Shown: positions 33,817-41,117 of the stretch, piece after piece
How positions within the stretch are numbered: position 1 is the stretch's first letter
How the letters are laid out: every line of letters starts with the position of its first letter
Source of the DNA: Flaviaestuariibacter flavus
GTDB lineage: Bacteria; Bacteroidota; Bacteroidia; Chitinophagales; Chitinophagaceae
Direction: 5' to 3'
Length of the DNA: 64,000 nucleotides
Assembly: GCF_004337505.1 (NCBI RefSeq)
Contig: NZ_SJZI01000003.1
Span: forward strand, 1-64,000
Notes under the pieces: model-generated
What the model was told of the DNA's origin: nothing
The model's input: only the letters and a program-made list of their open reading frames with translations
Databases searched by the model: none
Position numbers and translations under genes: made by a program

Positions 33817-35409
33817 CTAAACCGTAGTTCCGGCCAGTTGCGCCTCGCGCTGCTCGGCAAAGCGGGCGAGGCTGCCGGTACGCTCCAGCGAGCCTTTTAC
33901 TTCCACGCGGATATTCTTGAGATGGGCATGCTTGGTAAAGTCCTCGATCACCTCCAGCACATCGCGGTCGATGAAGTCGGCACGGCTCGCATCGATGAGT
34001 ACATAGCCGTTCCCGGGTACCTGCTCCAGGCGGTTCTTGATGATCGCTTTATTGAGAAAGCTCACATCCTTGCGCAGGCGGAAGAGGTAGCGGTTCGTAT
34101 CCGAAACCACCATCACCGACGTACGGAAGTTGCTGCGGAGCACATAGAAGAGGCCAACCACAATACCGATGATCACGCCCTTGAGCAGGTCGGTGGCCAG
34201 GATGGCCGCGATGGTGATCACAAAAGGCATGAACTGGTCCCAGCCTTTCTTATAGAACATCACGAAGAGCGAGGGCTTCGCCAGCTTGTAGCCGGTGAAG
34301 ATGAGCACCGCGGCGAGGGCCGCCTTCGGGATGAGGTTGAGCAGGTTGGGGATGAAGGCCACGCAAAGCAGCAGCAGGGCGCCGTGCATGATGGCCGACT
34401 TCTTCGTCTGCGCGCCTGAGTTGACGTTCGCCGAGGAGCGTACGATCACCGAGGTCACCGGGAGGCCGCCGATAAGACCCGACACCAGGTTACCCACACC
34501 CTGCGCTTTCAGCTCGTGGTTCTTGTCGGTAACACGCTTGTAGGGGTCGAGGTCGTCGATGGCTTCGATGGACAGCAAGGTTTCGAGCGAGGCCACGATC
34601 GCGAGCGTGACGCCCGTGATCCAGACGTGGCTGTTGTTGAGCATCGACCAGTCGGGGCTTGTAAAGAAGCTGAGAAACTCGGTTGCCGATGACGCCTGCG
34701 GCAGCTTCACCATGTGCTGGGGATCCAGGGCACCGTTGCCGCCGATCGCCATGCTGATGCCGATACCGATCAGCACCACCAGCAGCGGCGCAGGCACGAG
34801 GCGCAGGAAGCCTTTCTGGTTGGCTACCAGCTTTTCCCAGATAAAGTGAAATGCAAGGCACACGGCGCCGATGATGAGGGCTACCCGGTTGATATGACCA
34901 AAGGCGTTGACGAAGTTGAAAAAGATATTTCCCTTCTTCGCCGGTGCCGGCACCGACTCGTCGGTTTCAAATTGCGAATCGTCACCAAGCAGGTGCGGAA
35001 ACTGGTTGAGGATCAGGATGAGGCCGATGGCCGCCAGCATGCCCTTAATTACGGAGCTGGGGATATAGTCGCCGATGGCGCCTGCGCGGGCAAAGCCCAG
35101 CGCGATCTGCAGCGCGCCGCAGATGGCCACCGAAACCAGGAAGGCCGGGAACGAGCCGCCGGGCATGGCGATGATGGCCGCCGAAACGATGGCCGTAAGA
35201 CCAGCCGCGGGTCCCGATACGCTCAGCTGCGACCTGCTGAGGGCACCGATGATTATACCGCCGACCATACCGGCGATGAGGCCGCTGAACAGGGGCGCTT
35301 TTGAGGCGAGGGCCACACCCAGGCACAGCGGCAGCGCAACGAGAAAGACGACTATAGACGAGGGGATGTCTGCCTTGAGCGAGGCAAACGGGTTTTTCTT
35401 AGAAGACAT
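33817..35409 (-). CDS. SulP-family anion transporter with STAS domain
   Basis: 530 residues: about 12 membrane segments (for example IVVFLVALPLCLGVALA, GLIAGMVGGIIIGALSRS with the SulP phytochrome-like motif SVSGPAAGLTAIV, and GNLVSGLIGGLPVTSVIVRSS). A C-terminal STAS domain follows from about residue 430 (VSFLNKAIIKNRLEQVPGNGYVLIDASRADFIDRDVLE). SulP proteins carry sulfate, bicarbonate or other anions. Pairing with a carbonic anhydrase points to bicarbonate, as in BicA-like systems; sulfate cannot be excluded. Confidence 0.92.
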   Translation of the reverse strand: MSSKKNPFASLKADIPSSIVVFLVALPLCLGVALASKAPLFSGLIAGMVGGIIIGALSRSQLSVSGPAAGLTAIVSAAIIAMPGGSFPAFLVSVAICGALQIALGFARAGAIGDYIPSSVIKGMLAAIGLILILNQFPHLLGDDSQFETDESVPAPAKKGNIFFNFVNAFGHINRVALIIGAVCLAFHFIWEKLVANQKGFLRLVPAPLLVVLIGIGISMAIGGNGALDPQHMVKLPQASSATEFLSFFTSPDWSMLNNSHVWITGVTLAIVASLETLLSIEAIDDLDPYKRVTDKNHELKAQGVGNLVSGLIGGLPVTSVIVRSSANVNSGAQTKKSAIMHGALLLLCVAFIPNLLNLIPKAALAAVLIFTGYKLAKPSLFVMFYKKGWDQFMPFVITIAAILATDLLKGVIIGIVVGLFYVLRSNFRTSVMVVSDTNRYLFRLRKDVSFLNKAIIKNRLEQVPGNGYVLIDASRADFIDRDVLEVIEDFTKHAHLKNIRVEVKGSLERTGSLARFAEQREAQLAGTTV

Positions 35410-35466
35410 GAGAGGTCAGTTTATTAATGAGATTCGAAAATGAAAGCGAAGCGAATGGCGCCGGTA

Positions 35467-35823
35467 ACCGGAATCGTCAATGAGAATCGTGAATAAGGCC
35501 GCGCCTTCCCTTTCATCCGGGCATGCCCGTAGCGTAATCGTGCCGGCGGCACGTTGATGAACGCTGACGGCGCAACGCGCCCGGCAATAAGGTGATGGCC
35601 TGCAGGCGCGTCGCCAAAGCCGGAGTGCTTCATGCGTGCTTGAAAGGGAAGTGCGCCCGTTGTTACGGCGCTTTGGCTGTCAATACCTGTGCTGGTGCTT
35701 ACAAGGTGCAACGGCAGTACGCAATGGCGGTAAACAAGGACCGCACAGAGCGCATCATCCGATGGGTGTTCATTGCCGTATTACCGGCTTACCCATTCAC
35801 GATTGACGATTCACGATTGACGT
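35467..35823. repeat. Gene-free block bounded by inverted TCGTCAATCGTGAAT words
   Basis: The left end has AATCGTCAATGAGAATCGTGAAT-type words (35472-35494). The right end has the inverse ATTCACGATTGACG in tandem (35795-35823), ending at the stop of the gene at 35826. An internal inverted pair (CTTCCCTTTCAT at about 35505 against TTGAAAGGGAAG at about 35640) adds more structure. I see no gene in this 416-bp spacer. It could be a composite repeat or a decayed element. Confidence 0.6.
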
Positions 35824-35825
35824 GA

Positions 35826-36194
35826 TCATGCTTCCGGAGGGGGCGCAACGTATTCGGGGTGAAAAGCAACAGAGGCCTTCTGCTCGAAGTGGCCATACTC
35901 GTTGACCTGTTCAATCGAGGGATGCTCGAGGTGAAGGGGCTCGTGGAGAAACTCCTGGATGTTGCTGGTAGGGGAAGAGGATTCCGCCTTTTCTTCGGTG
36001 GTGTTGTTCATCAGACCACCGTCGTCGTCGGCATCGGCACCGTGGGTGCTGGCGAGACTTTGCTTTTCGGTTTTAACCTGTTGCTGGAAGCGGTAAACGT
36101 AGGGGATGCACACACTCAGCCACACCAGTGCCAGCATCAGCAGGAAGCTGCCGATTTTTTGAGCTGTTGTGAAGGATGATCCGTTTTGCCGCAT
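35826..36194 (-). CDS. Small membrane-anchored protein, function unknown
   Basis: 122 residues. After a polar start (MRQNGSSFTTAQKIG) there is one membrane segment (SFLLMLALVWLSVCIPYVY). A long polar, acidic extracytoplasmic tail follows (KQSLASTHGADADDDGGLMNN, EEKAESSSPTSNIQEFLHE). No catalytic motif is visible. The layout suggests a single-pass inner-membrane protein. Confidence 0.75.
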   Translation of the reverse strand: MRQNGSSFTTAQKIGSFLLMLALVWLSVCIPYVYRFQQQVKTEKQSLASTHGADADDDGGLMNNTTEEKAESSSPTSNIQEFLHEPLHLEHPSIEQVNEYGHFEQKASVAFHPEYVAPPPEA

Positions 36195-36312
36195 CGGGGC
36201 AAAAGTATCGAATTGCAGGTTTTTTTCCGCGCGCGGAAAGCGGGAATCGCGGATACTTTGCGTTAATGTTTTCGAAAGGCAGCCTCGGGCTCAATGCTAT
36301 TGCCGGTTATCG

Positions 36313-36891
36313 CTAGCGCTTGATCTGCACCGGCGTGCCGATGGGCACATACGAGTAGAGGTCCTGCACGTCCTCGTTCTTGAGCGCGATGCAGCCGTTG
36401 GTCCAGTTGCTGTAGCGGTCGATCATGTATTCGTCGTGCGGCCAGGTGCCGTGGATGCCCACGCCGGCGCCGGGGGTAGCGTTCTTCGGGATCCTGCCCT
36501 GGCGCTTCAGCTCGTTGAAGCGGGCAATGGAGGCGGGCGTCGGGTAGTCGAGACCCATATACCGGCTCCACTTTTCGTGCTTGCGCTTGTTGACGATCCG
36601 GAAGGAGCCTTCCGGCGTGCAGCGGTCGCCTTCCACGCACTTATCGGCGAGGCTGTTGTTGCCGAATACCACCGGGTAGGTGGCATACCAGCCCTGCACA
36701 TCATAAACCTGCATCTCGTAATCGGACTTGTCGATCACGATGCGGATGGGCTGGATGGGCATGGATGAACCGGAGGCGGTGACGGCGCCTGTATGGGGGA
36801 TGAAGGTGGCGCCGGCCGTGGCCTTGCGCTGGGCCGACAGCGGCAGCAACGCGGCTGTCAGCAGAACGGTGCGGAATAGGGTGCTTTTCAT
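36313..36891 (-). CDS. L,D-transpeptidase (YkuD domain)
   Basis: 192 residues with an N-terminal export signal (MKSTLFRTVLLTAALLPLSA). The YkuD active site is H147 in GIHGTW followed by SNWTNGCIAL with catalytic C167. The core also shows MQVYDVQGWYATYPVVFG and TPEGSFRIVNKRKHEKW. Enzymes of this family make 3-3 cross-links in peptidoglycan or attach proteins to it. Two additional cysteines (C85, C91) six residues apart near the active-site cleft could form a disulfide. It is monocistronic as far as can be seen. Confidence 0.93.
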   Translation of the reverse strand: MKSTLFRTVLLTAALLPLSAQRKATAGATFIPHTGAVTASGSSMPIQPIRIVIDKSDYEMQVYDVQGWYATYPVVFGNNSLADKCVEGDRCTPEGSFRIVNKRKHEKWSRYMGLDYPTPASIARFNELKRQGRIPKNATPGAGVGIHGTWPHDEYMIDRYSNWTNGCIALKNEDVQDLYSYVPIGTPVQIKR

Positions 36892-36999
36892 GGCGTCACA
36901 AACGGTTTGGAGTCAAATGTATAACGAATGACGCGGCTCTTTCGTACGCGGACGTTATGTTTTCGCCAAAAGCAAAATCCGTGCAAAAAAATCTTTAAA

Positions 37000-37090
37000 T
37001 CGCGGATCTCGGATCTTCGATCTTCCTCCGGACGCAAAAAAGGTTCGCTTTGCGAACCTTTCTAAATCAGACATCCGACATCGGAGATCG
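37000..37090. repeat. Inverted word repeat, GGATCTCGGATC / GACATCGGAGATC family, around a terminator
   Basis: Left CGCGGATCTCGGATCTTCG (37001-37019); right CAGACATCCGACATCGGAG (37068-37086). The terminator 37039-37061 lies between. The right arm starts about 10 bases after the stop codon of the gene at 37101. Confidence 0.8.
37039..37061 (-). terminator. Intrinsic terminator after the outer-membrane protein gene
   Basis: A perfect 10-bp stem AAAGGTTCGC/GCGAACCTTT with a TTT loop; the minus strand continues TTTTTGCG. Confidence 0.85.
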
Positions 37091-37100
37091 AAAAATTTCT

Positions 37101-37943
37101 CTACCAGTGGCTGAGGCGGATGCCGACATTGTAGGGGCGCTGGTCGAGGCCCTTGCTCCACATGCTGTTGAAGGCGCTGGAGCCGTAGAGGCGGATGGGG
37201 CCGAGCTGCACTTCGGCGATGGCCGAGATCTTCCAGGGATCGAGGTCGAAGTCGCCGTGCGTCTTGTGCACCTTGCCGTCTTCCTTGATCTTCTGGCGCG
37301 CGGAGTAGAGGTAGCCGGCGCTTACACCGACGCTGAAGCCGAAGCCGTGCTTGCGCGAAGGCGTCAGGTCGAAGTTGAGCATGATGGGCACCGTGAGGTA
37401 ATCGGCAGCCAGCTTGTTCTTATCCACTTCCGACCAGGAGGAGTCATCGATGATCCTTGTCGGGTTCTTGAGGAAGTGCACGCGCTCGTTGTCGAAGCGG
37501 TAGTTGTTCAGCTCCAGGCCGATACCGTATTTCAGGTTAACGACGTGCTTCACGAGGTTCAGCTTCTGCATGAGGATCCAGATGTTGACGTTGACCGACT
37601 TGCCCGTGCGGAGCTTGAAGCGGTCGGCGTCGGCGCCCGGCGCAAAGGCCTGCACATCGGAAGCGGCGTAGCTCGTATGATCGTCGAAGTTGGAGAAGCC
37701 GAGGTCGAGGATGGCCCAGTTGGTGCTCAGGTTGGAATTATGGCGGCGGCTGTTACCGAAAGTGATCGAGTGGGTGCGCGGGTGGTCGGCCTTCCCGTCG
37801 CGGATGATCACCATGCCGCCGATGCGGATGGTGTCGGGGCGGCCAGTTGTGTCAACGGTGGGGCGGGCGGAAACAGTGGTGTCTTGTCCAAAGGAGCACA
37901 GGGCGATCCCTGTCGCCAGGGTAGCGAGTAGCGTTCTTTTCAT
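37101..37943 (-). CDS. Outer-membrane beta-barrel protein, third gene of a sigma-factor operon
   Basis: 280 residues with signal peptide MKRTLLATLATGIALCSFG. The mature part has barrel-type strands (ILDLGFSNFDDH, NLKYGIGLELNNYRF, HGFGFSVGVSAGYLYSARQ) and ends in the aromatic RLSHW, typical of outer-membrane barrels recognised by BAM. It resembles PorT-like family barrels. It lies 16 bp after the anti-sigma-like gene, so it is probably co-expressed with and possibly controlled by the sigma factor. Confidence 0.82.
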   Translation of the reverse strand: MKRTLLATLATGIALCSFGQDTTVSARPTVDTTGRPDTIRIGGMVIIRDGKADHPRTHSITFGNSRRHNSNLSTNWAILDLGFSNFDDHTSYAASDVQAFAPGADADRFKLRTGKSVNVNIWILMQKLNLVKHVVNLKYGIGLELNNYRFDNERVHFLKNPTRIIDDSSWSEVDKNKLAADYLTVPIMLNFDLTPSRKHGFGFSVGVSAGYLYSARQKIKEDGKVHKTHGDFDLDPWKISAIAEVQLGPIRLYGSSAFNSMWSKGLDQRPYNVGIRLSHW

Positions 37944-37959
37944 GGTTCTTGCTTTGCGG

Positions 37960-39069
37960 TTATTTTAAATTGATGGCCACGGCGCCGACAACCAGCTGGT
38001 CGTCTTCATTGGTGGCGCGGATGCCGGTGCGCTTTTCAACGAAGCGGGCTGCTTTGCGGAGAAGACCCCGTACGGAAGCCTGGGGCTTTTCGGTTTGCAG
38101 CACCGCCGTGGTCGCTTCCGGCGGCGTGGCCTTTGATGAAGTGTACGCGAGGGTCACTTCGTTTGTTACAGGCAGATCGCCAATATTTTGTGAAGGACGG
38201 ATTCTGGTTTCAAGAGCGTCGATGCGTTCGTTGCGCGGCAGGTCGTTGCTGGCAATAAGGCCGTCGTTGGCAGGTACACGGTCACGCACATCCGGCACCA
38301 GGCGCTGTACAGCCGGCGTTACCGCACCGGCGGGCTGCGCTGCTGTCACCTTCTTCTTTGGCTCAGCTACAGCAAGCTGGCCGCTGCGCGCATCGTTCTT
38401 ACCAGTATTTATACGGTCGGATGAATTGGTTTTGACTTCCTTGTTATTCGTTGTGGAACCCGTAGCGGCAGTGACTGATTCAGCCGGAACGGTTTGCGGG
38501 TGCCCGGCATTTCGGTTGCCGGTTACCGCTACAACGCCTTTCCCGCTTTCAGGTCCGATAGTGCTGCGGCCCTTCAGCCACAGCGCCGCGCCGGTGCCAA
38601 ACAGCAGCACCGCGGCGGCCACGCGCCACCAGATAAGGGGGCGGCGCTCTTTTTCGCGGCGGTACAGGGATTGTTTATCGGGAAATTCGATGGTATCTGC
38701 AGGATCGAGTTTCACGGCCATCAGGAGGGCCGCTTCTGCGCGGAGGGCTGCGTCTTCCTCGAGGCGTGCTTCCAGGGCGCGGGCGGCGGGCGCGTCGAGC
38801 TCGCCGTCGATATAGTGCAGGAGGTCTTCTTCGCTCGCGGCGCGGCGCATGCTCTCCGCCATCAGGGCCGACGTGTCGCCGAAGGTTACCGGCGCTCCGT
38901 CGAGCCGCGTTTCCAGCAGCAGCTCCAGCTCCTCGCGCAGGTCGGGATGCAGCAGGGTGAAGGCATCTACGGCGTCCATCGCGGCGGGTGAGAGCTCACC
39001 GTCGGTATAGAGGAGAAAGTATTCCTCGTAATTGGCGCGGGTGATATGGATATCCGGATTAAATGACAT
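37960..39069 (-). CDS. Membrane-spanning anti-sigma-factor-like protein
   Basis: 369 residues. The N-terminal cytosolic part contains two zinc-less anti-sigma-like helical units (EYFLLYTDGELSPAAMDAVDAF and LLHYIDGELDAPAARALEARL). One membrane segment follows near residue 150 (LIWWRVAAAVLLFGTGAALWL), and then a long Ser/Thr/Pro/Ala-rich periplasmic tail. It overlaps the sigma-factor gene by 11 bases, so the two are translationally coupled. It probably holds the sigma factor inactive until an envelope signal. Confidence 0.78.
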   Translation of the reverse strand: MSFNPDIHITRANYEEYFLLYTDGELSPAAMDAVDAFTLLHPDLREELELLLETRLDGAPVTFGDTSALMAESMRRAASEEDLLHYIDGELDAPAARALEARLEEDAALRAEAALLMAVKLDPADTIEFPDKQSLYRREKERRPLIWWRVAAAVLLFGTGAALWLKGRSTIGPESGKGVVAVTGNRNAGHPQTVPAESVTAATGSTTNNKEVKTNSSDRINTGKNDARSGQLAVAEPKKKVTAAQPAGAVTPAVQRLVPDVRDRVPANDGLIASNDLPRNERIDALETRIRPSQNIGDLPVTNEVTLAYTSSKATPPEATTAVLQTEKPQASVRGLLRKAARFVEKRTGIRATNEDDQLVVGAVAINLK

Positions 39070-39544
39070 TTTCCACTTTTACCAGGTACTGCTTTAATTG
39101 AAGCCGGGCGCGGTGCAGGTATACCTTCACCTGGCTGCTGTTCAGGCCCATGATCTGGCCAATCTCCTCGTAGGAATACCCCTCGTAGTCTTTCAGCATC
39201 ACCAGCGAGCGCTGGGTTTCGCTGAGGCGGGCCAAAGCTTCTTCCAGCACGGCCTTCGCGTTGTGAACGGGCTTGTGCACCACGCGGTCGTCGGGGTTGA
39301 ATTCTTCCTTGAGGTAGATCCGCTTCACCTTGCGCAGGTGATCGATCATGCAGTTGTAGGCAACGGTGAAGAGAAAGGATTTGCTTTTGGCGGCCTCCAC
39401 TTCGGCGCGGCTGCGCCATAGCTTTTCAAAGGCGGTCTGCACCACGTCGCGCGCATCCTCTTCATGTCGCAGGTTCTTGACAATAAAGCGGAATACCGCG
39501 TCGGCATGCAGGGTAACACATTCGTTATAATCTCTTTCCGTCAT
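39059..39544 (-). CDS. ECF-type RNA polymerase sigma factor
   Basis: 161 residues. Region 2: HADAVFRFIVKNLRHEEDARDVVQTAFEKLW and SKSFLFTVAYNCMIDHLRK. Region 4: ARLSETQRSLVMLKDYEGYSYEEIGQIMGLNSSQVKVYLHRAR. This is the short two-region ECF layout. It opens an operon with an anti-sigma-like gene and an outer-membrane protein gene and probably directs envelope-related transcription. I chose the ATG at 39544 because a TAACTTTG box (39589-39596) lies upstream; a longer start would overlap that box. Confidence 0.92.
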   Translation of the reverse strand: MTERDYNECVTLHADAVFRFIVKNLRHEEDARDVVQTAFEKLWRSRAEVEAAKSKSFLFTVAYNCMIDHLRKVKRIYLKEEFNPDDRVVHKPVHNAKAVLEEALARLSETQRSLVMLKDYEGYSYEEIGQIMGLNSSQVKVYLHRARLQLKQYLVKVENVI

Positions 39545-39588
39545 AAAACAGTCGAACAGCGGTTGCCTGTAGAACGGGGCAGCCGCCA

Positions 39589-39596
39589 CAAAGTTA
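39589..39596 (-). promoter_or_regulatory. -7 box TAACTTTG of the sigma-factor operon
   Basis: An exact TAnnTTTG match on the minus strand, 44 bases before the ATG at 39544. Confidence 0.6.
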
Positions 39597-39647
39597 CAGG
39601 CGCGGTGAAAAAAAATCCGGCAAACGGCAACCCGGCCCTGCTGCAGC

Positions 39648-39824
39648 CTAAAGCCCCGTTCCGGCCGCTACCTGGCGGGTCAGCGATTCCCACACGAGCT
39701 CTGCGCCCGCGGCGGGCGCTTTGCAGGCGGAAACAGAACCAACCGGGCGTGCCGGCACCGCCCAGGCGGCAGCCAGCACCAGGAGGAGAACGATCAGGGG
39801 AAGCCGCAGTGCCTTCGGTACCAT
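39648..39824 (-). CDS. Small secreted or membrane-anchored peptide, function unknown
   Basis: 58 residues read from ATG 39824 to TAG 39648. A basic start and strong hydrophobic core (MVPKALRLPLIVLLLVLAAA) are followed by a short polar tail with one Cys (SVSACKAP) and an end ESLTRQVAAGTGL. The pattern is that of a short exported peptide or single-pass protein. It lies 103 bp upstream of the sigma gene on the same strand, in an otherwise gene-free 388-bp spacer. The evidence is the codon pattern and signal only. Confidence 0.45.
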   Translation of the reverse strand: MVPKALRLPLIVLLLVLAAAWAVPARPVGSVSACKAPAAGAELVWESLTRQVAAGTGL

Positions 39825-39932
39825 GGTTTTGTTTTGGAATAGGACGAAGCTCGGTGCCGCGGGGTTACAAAAGCCGGCGAAAAAGTGCCAAATGAGCTTT
39901 TCGGTACATGAGCTGCGGTGTTTTTAGTCAAC

Positions 39933-41117
39933 CTAGTCTTCGCGGCGCTTCAGGTCGCGCAGCAGGCTCATCGCAAGCCATGCCAGCAGACCGATACCGG
40001 CGGTCAGGGCGATCCAGATCCATATGCGGCTGCTTTTTTTGCCCGCCCCGGCCCCGGGCTGCGCGAGGCGCTCGATGCGGTAGCCGAGCTCCGGCGGGCT
40101 TACCGGGATGCGGTCGCGGAACGCCGCCAGGTCGTAGTTGACGGGCCGCGCCTCCGGGTCGCCGGCATAGAGATAATACGACTGGCCTTTTTCCAGGTGC
40201 GCCACCACGTAGTAGCGGCGTTGCGCGCCGTCGATGCTGTCTACCTGCAGCGGTGGGTTGGCGCCGTTTTCAACAGACAACTCGAGCAATTCGTCTTTCA
40301 CGGGCGGCAGCAGCAGCTCCGTTTGCCCGGTGGCCAGCACCTGCGTGGCGATGGGCTCCCAGCGGTTGGCGCGCAGGGCCGACACGGTGACGTTGCGGGC
40401 AAAATAGAGCGGCTTACGTACGGCAATGGTGAGGCGCTCCACGAGCATGCCCTTCGGATTGTAGATACGCACGAGGCTGCGGCCGGGGCTGTCGGCCTGG
40501 CTGAAGTTGTAGCGTTGCCGCACATCCCAGGCCGCGGGTGCGGTGCCGCCGGAGATGCGTCCCGCCACTACGGGCAGCAGGGGCGCCGTTTTGCCATTGG
40601 TGATCTCAAGGCGGAGGTAGCGGTAGCGGCTGAAAGGGAAGCGGAAGTCCTGGACCGCCACACCCCGCTGGTCGCGCACTTCAGGCTTCAGCCCGATATA
40701 GTCTTCGATGCTGTACCAGCGCTGCCGGTCGTTGCTCCCCGACAGGGCTGCCGGTCGCTGGGCCGCCGTGGCGGCAAACTGCATAAAGAAGCTTTCAGTG
40801 CCGTTTTCGGGAACGGAAAGCTCAATGGCGGTGCGCGCCGAGTCGTTGCGTACCAACAGCAACGGGTAGTTGATAAAGGAAAAAGACGAGAAGCTGGTGA
40901 GCGTATCGGGGAGGTAAGGCACCGGCGTGCCGGCGCTGTCGCGCAGCTGCAGGTCGGAGCGGTCGGCGCGGGCCCACGACGACAGCTCGGGGCTGACGAA
41001 GATGCGGTAGAAGCCGTCGGCGCCCACGGGGTCGAGTACGGCCCGCACGCGCGGCTGCGCCAGGGCCCATAGCGGCAGTAGGGCGAGCAGCAACAGGCAT
41101 TTACGCAGGCCGGTCAT
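39933..41117 (-). CDS. DUF3999 family protein
   Basis: 394 residues with signal peptide MTGLRKCLLLLALLPLWALA. A long beta-rich periplasmic part contains VSPELSSWARADRSDLQLRD and RYRYLRLEITNGKTAPL. A C-terminal membrane segment (IWIWIALTAGIGLLAWLAM) and a basic tail (LLRDLKRRED) follow, as in DUF3999. The ATG at 41117 overlaps the end of the DUF2339 gene by 17 bases, so the two are coupled. DUF2339-DUF3999 pairs occur in other phyla too, which suggests a joint envelope function that is not known. Confidence 0.88.
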   Translation of the reverse strand: MTGLRKCLLLLALLPLWALAQPRVRAVLDPVGADGFYRIFVSPELSSWARADRSDLQLRDSAGTPVPYLPDTLTSFSSFSFINYPLLLVRNDSARTAIELSVPENGTESFFMQFAATAAQRPAALSGSNDRQRWYSIEDYIGLKPEVRDQRGVAVQDFRFPFSRYRYLRLEITNGKTAPLLPVVAGRISGGTAPAAWDVRQRYNFSQADSPGRSLVRIYNPKGMLVERLTIAVRKPLYFARNVTVSALRANRWEPIATQVLATGQTELLLPPVKDELLELSVENGANPPLQVDSIDGAQRRYYVVAHLEKGQSYYLYAGDPEARPVNYDLAAFRDRIPVSPPELGYRIERLAQPGAGAGKKSSRIWIWIALTAGIGLLAWLAMSLLRDLKRRED

